Shown in pieces: positions 23,762-26,396 of a stretch of DNA of 26,396 nt. Within the stretch, counting starts at the first letter, position 1. Every line of letters begins with the position of its first letter. The notes under the pieces were generated by a model. The model saw nothing but the letters and a program-made list of their open reading frames with translations. It did no database searches and was not told where the DNA came from. The translations under genes were made by a program, and so were the position numbers. The stretch covers positions 1-26,396 of the IMG/VR virus record IMGVR_UViG_3300036770_000244. The stretch is one strand, 5' to 3'. This DNA is from a virus.

Positions 23762-23981
23762 TCTTTACATCCTTCTCTTGCTTTAATTTCTGCAAATGAT
23801 TATCGAATGCTTTTTCTAAACTAAAATGCAATCTGTTCATTGCTGTGCGTGAACGCAATTGGTCACGCAATCTTGTTGTGCTTGCCATACTTGTTTTAGT
23901 TTCAATCACACTCTTGATGTAGTGAAACTTTTCTGCGCAACACAGATATGTTGCGAGAATATCTATCTCAGTTGCTGGCAT
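23730..23981 (-). CDS. Helical protein upstream of the terminase (83 aa)
   Basis: The start MPATEIDILATYLCCAEKFH at 23981 forms a TAATG overlap with the preceding stop and has AAGGA about 8 nt upstream; a longer frame from 24044 would overlap the previous gene by 64 nt and is not favoured. The sequence is helical with many charged residues: KFHYIKSVIETKTSMASTTR, LRDQLRSRTAMNRLHFSLEK and a KLKQEKDVKNE tail. Family not recognised. The helical, basic character and the place just before the packaging genes fit a DNA-binding or assembly factor, which is inference. Confidence 0.65.
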   Translation of the reverse strand: MPATEIDILATYLCCAEKFHYIKSVIETKTSMASTTRLRDQLRSRTAMNRLHFSLEKAFDNHLQKLKQEKDVKNETSDTQDKL

Positions 23982-24283
23982 TAAATTAATCCTTCTTTGC
24001 TTAGTATGTTGCGTGCCCATATCAAACCTGCAGGGCCGCCCCATAACAAATATGCTTGTGTGCCTGGTGTGTTCTTACCTGGCTCATAATAAACTTCTGC
24101 ACGACTCAAAAAACTATACGTGCGTTTAACAGTTTCTAAACTTACACTCTCACGTTTGGCAAACTGATTAGCACGTTGTAAGCCAACTAATGTGCCACCA
24201 CGATTGCTTGGTGAAACTTGTTCACGCATAAGCAATGCACGTTTTGCGTTTGCTGCCATCTCTTGTGTAGGTTTATAACTCAT
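23981..24283 (-). CDS. Conserved small protein, probable DNA-binding (100 aa)
   Basis: The layout is familiar from many phages: MSYKPTQEMAANAKRALLMR, then RGGTLVGLQRANQFAKRESV, SLETVKRTYSFLSRAEVYYE and AYLLWGGPAGLIWARNIL. The motif 'RGGT.VG..RA.Q...RE..S.ETVKR.YS...R..V' followed by 'LLWGG..G..WA' is a recurrent module of unknown function, sometimes fused to other phage proteins. The SLETVKRTYS helix may be a helix-turn-helix recognition element, though this is inference. Start and stop both overlap neighbours (ATGA at the 5' end, TAATG at the 3' end). Confidence 0.7.
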   Translation of the reverse strand: MSYKPTQEMAANAKRALLMREQVSPSNRGGTLVGLQRANQFAKRESVSLETVKRTYSFLSRAEVYYEPGKNTPGTQAYLLWGGPAGLIWARNILSKEGLI

Positions 24284-24657
24284 ATATAAATCTTCTCATA
24301 ATCTTCAGGATTATCTGTTGGATCTAAGCCATCGTATATGACACCATCTACTTTACCCTTATACTTTAACTGACCAAAACTAGTTAACCACTTTTGATTC
24401 TTTGCATTCCATTGCTTACAGATTTCTAAGAATCTATCACGTCCAAACATTAATTCGAACTGTGCTTTGCAATCGCTTGCGCTTGGATTGATATCGTTCT
24501 TGGTATCACTCAATGTACACATGAAACCAACACACTTGTCAATCTCATCTTCTGTCATGTAGGGTGATAGTTCAACAGTCATTCTGTCAAACGTTTTGAT
24601 GTGACCAGTAAAAGGTCTATCAAGTAGTGTGCGATAAGTTTTGTTAGTCTTTGACAT
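24280..24657 (-). CDS. Uncharacterised protein (125 aa)
   Basis: The ATG at 24657 (MSKTNKTYRTLLDRPFTGHI) is chosen over a TTG one codon earlier because GGAG lies 7 nt upstream and the TGATG overlap fits the operon style. A helix-rich middle (MTEDEIDKCVGFMCTLSDTK, CKAQFELMFGRDRFLEICKQ) contains three Cys residues in 50, without a clear zinc pattern. The acidic C-terminus reads DGLDPTDNPEDYEKIYI. Family not recognised and no function is proposed. It lies in the block of small genes between the control region and the terminase genes. Confidence 0.65.
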   Translation of the reverse strand: MSKTNKTYRTLLDRPFTGHIKTFDRMTVELSPYMTEDEIDKCVGFMCTLSDTKNDINPSASDCKAQFELMFGRDRFLEICKQWNAKNQKWLTSFGQLKYKGKVDGVIYDGLDPTDNPEDYEKIYI

Positions 24658-25016
24658 CAAGAAACTCCTGCTGCTTTGTAGCCATCATCAACATTTAGAT
24701 TAACTGTGCCTTTAATCTCTTCGGCTTTGTCTTTTAATTGTTGCTCAGTAACGAATGCACCCAAGAATTCATACACAGTCATGAGTCCTAATAACTTTAA
24801 TTCAAAGATGCGTTGCGTTTCTTCGTTCATGCCTGAAGTATCAATCTCTTGCATTTTGGCCATACTCTTAGCAACATCTTTCATTAATGGCTGAATACTT
24901 ACGTAAAGGTAGCCATCACCGCCTTTGATTAGTTTGTAACTATACTCAAGGTTCTTTAATTCGTCTGGAGTATCACTCTTATAATCAGGGTCTAATTTGT
25001 TCTTTGTAGTTTTCAT
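24657..25016 (-). CDS. Uncharacterised protein (119 aa)
   Basis: The charged start MKTTKNKLDPDYKSDTPDEL is followed by a short strand pair (YSYKLIKGGDGYLYVSIQPL) and a helical region with KDVAKSMAKMQEIDTSGMNE and FELKLLGLMTVYEFLGAFVT. No known domain is seen. The arrangement (small N-terminal sheet, then amphipathic helices) would suit a small oligomeric protein. AGGA precedes the ATG by about 7 nt, and the stop shares bases with the next start. A function cannot be proposed. Confidence 0.65.
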   Translation of the reverse strand: MKTTKNKLDPDYKSDTPDELKNLEYSYKLIKGGDGYLYVSIQPLMKDVAKSMAKMQEIDTSGMNEETQRIFELKLLGLMTVYEFLGAFVTEQQLKDKAEEIKGTVNLNVDDGYKAAGVS

Positions 25017-25027
25017 TTATTTTCCTA

Positions 25028-25219
25028 TTATCTTTTTACTTTAATACACTTGTCACTACCGTCAGGATTAGTGCCACCATAACGATAACCTTCCCAACAA
25101 ACTTTGTCATCACTGCCTTTTTTCTTGGTACTTTGCTTATCACGTGAGGTTCTCATTCTTTCGTCCTCACTGTCACGATACATCGTTCTGCCATTAACAG
25201 TCATACGTTGTGTAGCCAT
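25028..25219 (-). CDS. Small basic Cys-containing protein (63 aa)
   Basis: A polar, basic N-terminal half (MTVNGRTMYRDSEDERMRTS, then TKKKGS) precedes the motif CWEGYRYGGTNPDGSDKCIK. A similar CW.GY......C.K ending recurs in small marine phage proteins, where the role is unknown; here this is recognition of pattern only. It has too few Cys residues for a zinc site of its own. AAGGA lies about 7 nt before the ATG. It may bind nucleic acid, given its charge, but that is a guess. Confidence 0.6.
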   Translation of the reverse strand: MATQRMTVNGRTMYRDSEDERMRTSRDKQSTKKKGSDDKVCWEGYRYGGTNPDGSDKCIKVKR

Positions 25220-25228
25220 GATCTATCC

Positions 25229-25606
25229 TTAGGTCTTGTTGCCAGGTTTAAACTTTTCGATGCGGTCAATGTATCTGATCTGAATGCCATCCATTTCACT
25301 GGCTTTGCGTTCATTCTCTTTATAACCACTAGCGTAAGCAGCACGTGCTTGTGCTTCTGCATCTTCACGCTTCTCGTATAGTTTGCCAGTGTCACCCCAA
25401 CGATAATAGCGTTTTCCATTTCTCATAATTGCTTGAATAGGCATGTTTTTAAGTTCCTCTCTATCTAAACGTTTAATTGTATTTATTCTACATTGTTCAA
25501 TATGTTTTTGTGCATATTGAACAGTTTTATAATTCTTTTCACAATTAGGACAACCATATCTGACAACAGTCCATATATCGTTTACTTTACGATATATCTT
25601 TATCAC
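25229..25606 (-). CDS. Zinc-finger-like protein with a phage 'RWGDTGKLY' module (125 aa)
   Basis: Residues 19-39 hold C19-x2-C22-x12-H35-x3-C39 (CPNCEKNYKTVQYAQKHIEQ plus C39), a C2HC-type finger pattern. From residue 55 a second module reads IQAIMRNGKRYYRWGDTGKL, then EDAEAQARAAYASGYKENER, a short sheet-helix unit that recurs in phage proteins near packaging and head genes. Together they suggest a nucleic-acid-binding or adaptor protein, not an enzyme. The ATG overlaps the previous stop (ATGA at 25603-25606). A late-promoter-like string lies within the coding part at 25480-25487 and may be chance. Confidence 0.65.
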   Translation of the reverse strand: MIKIYRKVNDIWTVVRYGCPNCEKNYKTVQYAQKHIEQCRINTIKRLDREELKNMPIQAIMRNGKRYYRWGDTGKLYEKREDAEAQARAAYASGYKENERKASEMDGIQIRYIDRIEKFKPGNKT

Positions 25607-25974
25607 ACTGCCTCACGTTTCTGATTATTTTTATTCATATGTTGCATGATCTGTTGATACTTTTCTTGACGTTTCTTTTGCCAAGTCTTGCTCATGGCAT
25701 CTTTATGTGCTTGTGATTTTGGTTTGCCACGTTTTGCTTCTGCCATCTTTTGTCTTTGCTCTGGGCTTTTAGGTTTGCCTTTACACATCTCACGCAATGC
25801 ATTAGCAACGTTCTTATAATGTTCGGGAGCGAGTGGGCCCGTGCCCCTGCGCCATTCAGTGTATCCTGCGTCTTGGATAGGATCGGGTATCTGATCAATC
25901 TCAAATTTTTGAATGTATTTGTTGCCTTCGGTATCAAAACGATGCCAGCGACTCCATAAGCCTTTGTATTTCAT
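25603..25974 (-). CDS. NUMOD3-containing DNA-binding protein (123 aa)
   Basis: The N-terminal half (KYKGLWSRWHRFDTEGNKYI, GYTEWRRGTGPLAPEHYKN) has no recognised domain. The C-terminal half holds two NUMOD3-like repeats, KGKPKSPEQRQKMAEAKRGK and PKSQAHKDAMSKTWQKKRQE, a DNA-binding motif usually attached to GIY-YIG or HNH homing nucleases. No nuclease core is present here, so it is either a truncated homing endonuclease or a free-standing DNA-binding factor. It is the first gene of the visible minus-strand operon, 43 nt after a perfect late promoter motif. GAGAG lies about 6 nt before the ATG. Confidence 0.7.
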   Translation of the reverse strand: MKYKGLWSRWHRFDTEGNKYIQKFEIDQIPDPIQDAGYTEWRRGTGPLAPEHYKNVANALREMCKGKPKSPEQRQKMAEAKRGKPKSQAHKDAMSKTWQKKRQEKYQQIMQHMNKNNQKREAV

Positions 25975-26016
25975 TTTACTCTCACGTTTAAATTTATGGT
26001 ATATCGTATTACAAGT

Positions 26017-26032
26017 GTATTTATATAAATAC
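26017..26032. promoter_or_regulatory. Palindromic pair of late promoter motifs
   Basis: The 16-nt sequence GTATTTATATAAATAC is a perfect palindrome. On the minus strand it gives TATAAATAC at 26025-26017, 43 nt before the NUMOD3 gene. On the plus strand it gives TATAAATAC at 26024-26032, pointing into the repeat region, where no plus-strand gene is visible. It may fire in both directions. Confidence 0.55.
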
Positions 26033-26054
26033 GTATTAGGGTTGATATTTTTAG

Positions 26055-26076
26055 AATGTTGTATTAATACAACATT
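26055..26076. promoter_or_regulatory. 22-bp perfect palindrome, probable operator
   Basis: The half-site AATGTTGTATT is followed directly by its reverse complement, with no spacer. It lies 22 nt from the palindromic promoter motif and 47 nt from the first 9-bp repeat. A dimeric regulator is the simplest explanation. No T-run follows on either strand, so a terminator is unlikely. Confidence 0.5.
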
Positions 26077-26123
26077 TAACTATCCTAAATCTATCTAGCC
26101 ATATCCTATATCGTAATTATTGT

Positions 26124-26159
26124 GTTGACGATGTTGACGATGTTGAAGGTTTTGACGTT
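26124..26159 (+). repeat. Left array of 9-bp repeats (iteron-like)
   Basis: Four units follow one another with no spacers: GTTGACGAT at 26124 and 26133, GTTGAAGGT at 26142 and the degenerate TTTGACGTT at 26151. A TTTTTCAG end (26160-26167) follows. The first 17 bases (26123-26139) are exactly inverted at 26222-26238. Confidence 0.85.
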
Positions 26160-26220
26160 TTTTTCAGGTGCTAGAATAAAAAGTTATAAAAAATTTCATA
26201 GGTTCTAAATTTCTGAAAAA

Positions 26221-26246
26221 CCGTCAACATCGTCAACATCTTCAAC
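26221..26246 (-). repeat. Right array of 9-bp repeats, inverted
   Basis: Read on the minus strand this is GTTGAAGAT, GTTGACGAT, GTTGACGG, again with 9-nt spacing, followed by TTTTTCAG (26220-26213). It is the mirror of the left array, and the two arrays face each other across an AT-rich core of 45 nt. Confidence 0.85.
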
Positions 26247-26286
26247 AGACCCTCTCGAAACCCGCATGTTTATTGACTTTTTTCAT

Positions 26287-26318
26287 GTTGAAGGTTGTGT
26301 TGAAGGTCTGTTGAAGGT
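26287..26318 (+). repeat. Third cluster of GTTGAAGGT repeats
   Basis: Three identical copies of GTTGAAGGT lie at 26287, 26299 and 26310, spaced 12 and 11 nt. The spacing differs from the 9-nt period of the other two arrays. The copies match the third unit of the left array, so one protein probably binds all three clusters. Confidence 0.8.
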
Positions 26319-26396
26319 TGCTATTTTACCCATTAAATCTGTATTGTAAAGTCACTTTGAGTAAGTTTGTCACTCTTATTTGGTATCTTGCTAGTA

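Larger units (their letters stand above)
25975..26396. other. Non-coding control region at the head of the late operon
   Basis: No convincing gene is seen on either strand in these 422 nt. It holds, from left to right, the palindromic late-promoter motif (26017-26032), a 22-bp palindrome (26055-26076), a left array of 9-bp repeats (26124-26159), a 45-nt AT-rich core (26168-26212), an inverted right array (26221-26246) and a third, plus-oriented array (26287-26318). Minus-strand frames at the right edge are open to stops at 26333-26335 and 26326-26328, so the C-terminus of an upstream gene could enter here, but both frames are too short to judge. Confidence 0.7.

Noticed and set aside
25480-25487. 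AATAAATA late-promoter-like string within the zinc-finger gene
   Set aside because: It fits the extended motif (GAATAAATACAA) but is far (about 260 nt) from the next start codon and can be explained by the codons for Arg-Ile-Asn-Thr. Left out of the feature list as an unproven site.
25583-26115. Scattered TATATCGTA strings (26000, 26107 and inverted near 25588)
   Set aside because: Three short AT-rich matches with irregular spacing, one of them in a coding region; no better than chance expectation by eye.
26121-26318. CRISPR array
   Set aside because: The repeat units are only 9 nt, mostly contiguous and inverted across a core; there are no unique spacers of regular length and no cas genes.
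26326-26396. C-terminus of an upstream minus-strand gene
   Set aside because: Two frames are open from the right edge to stops at 26333-26335 and 26326-26328, but 20-22 codons without a start give no basis for choosing either.

Overview
This AT-rich window is the structural and DNA-packaging block of a tailed double-stranded DNA phage, probably a siphovirus. Every convincing gene lies on the minus strand, so transcription runs from the right end toward the left end. No integrase, repressor, rRNA or tRNA gene is visible. The gene order, the low-complexity Asn/Ala/Thr/Gly/Val-rich fibres and the small-protein families resemble uncultured aquatic phages. That affiliation is inference, and the host cannot be named from this sequence.

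Layout in the direction of transcription: (1) 26396-25975 is a non-coding control region with inverted arrays of 9-bp repeats, a 22-bp palindrome and a palindromic late-promoter-like motif. (2) 25974-23633 holds eight small genes, including a NUMOD3-type DNA-binding protein, a zinc-finger-like protein and a 42-residue membrane protein too short for an ordinary ORF cut-off. (3) 23636-21353 holds the small and large terminase subunits and an HNH endonuclease. (4) 21327-17793 holds portal, scaffold-like protein and major capsid protein, with no recognisable prohead protease. (5) 17740-16201 holds two connector/terminator candidates and the tail tube protein. (6) 16125-12237 holds a small coiled-coil protein, tail assembly chaperones joined by a lambda-type -1 frameshift site, a gp10-like protein and the tape measure protein. 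(7) 12214-7410 holds a small membrane protein, two tail-tip proteins, a GNAT acetyltransferase and a J-like central tail hub. (8) 7371 to the left edge is the host-recognition module: two small beta-rich proteins, two related fibres and an FG-GAP-type beta-propeller. The last fibre gene runs off the window.

Genes are packed with 1-17 nt overlaps or very short gaps, mostly with good Shine-Dalgarno sequences. The motif (T/A)ATAAATAC, like the T4 late promoter, recurs just upstream of transcription-unit heads (before the NUMOD3 gene, portal, scaffold, chaperone, the 167-aa tail protein and the 254-aa tail protein). A strong terminator follows the tail tube gene and a 9-bp hairpin follows the capsid gene, so the two most abundant products appear partly insulated from their neighbours.

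The most noteworthy points are: the control region at the right end; the set of T4-like late promoter motifs in a siphovirus-type gene order; the exact GGGAAAG frameshift site; the FG-GAP propeller set among the fibres; the 762-bp internal duplication in the large fibre; and the hidden 42-residue membrane ORF next to the terminase.
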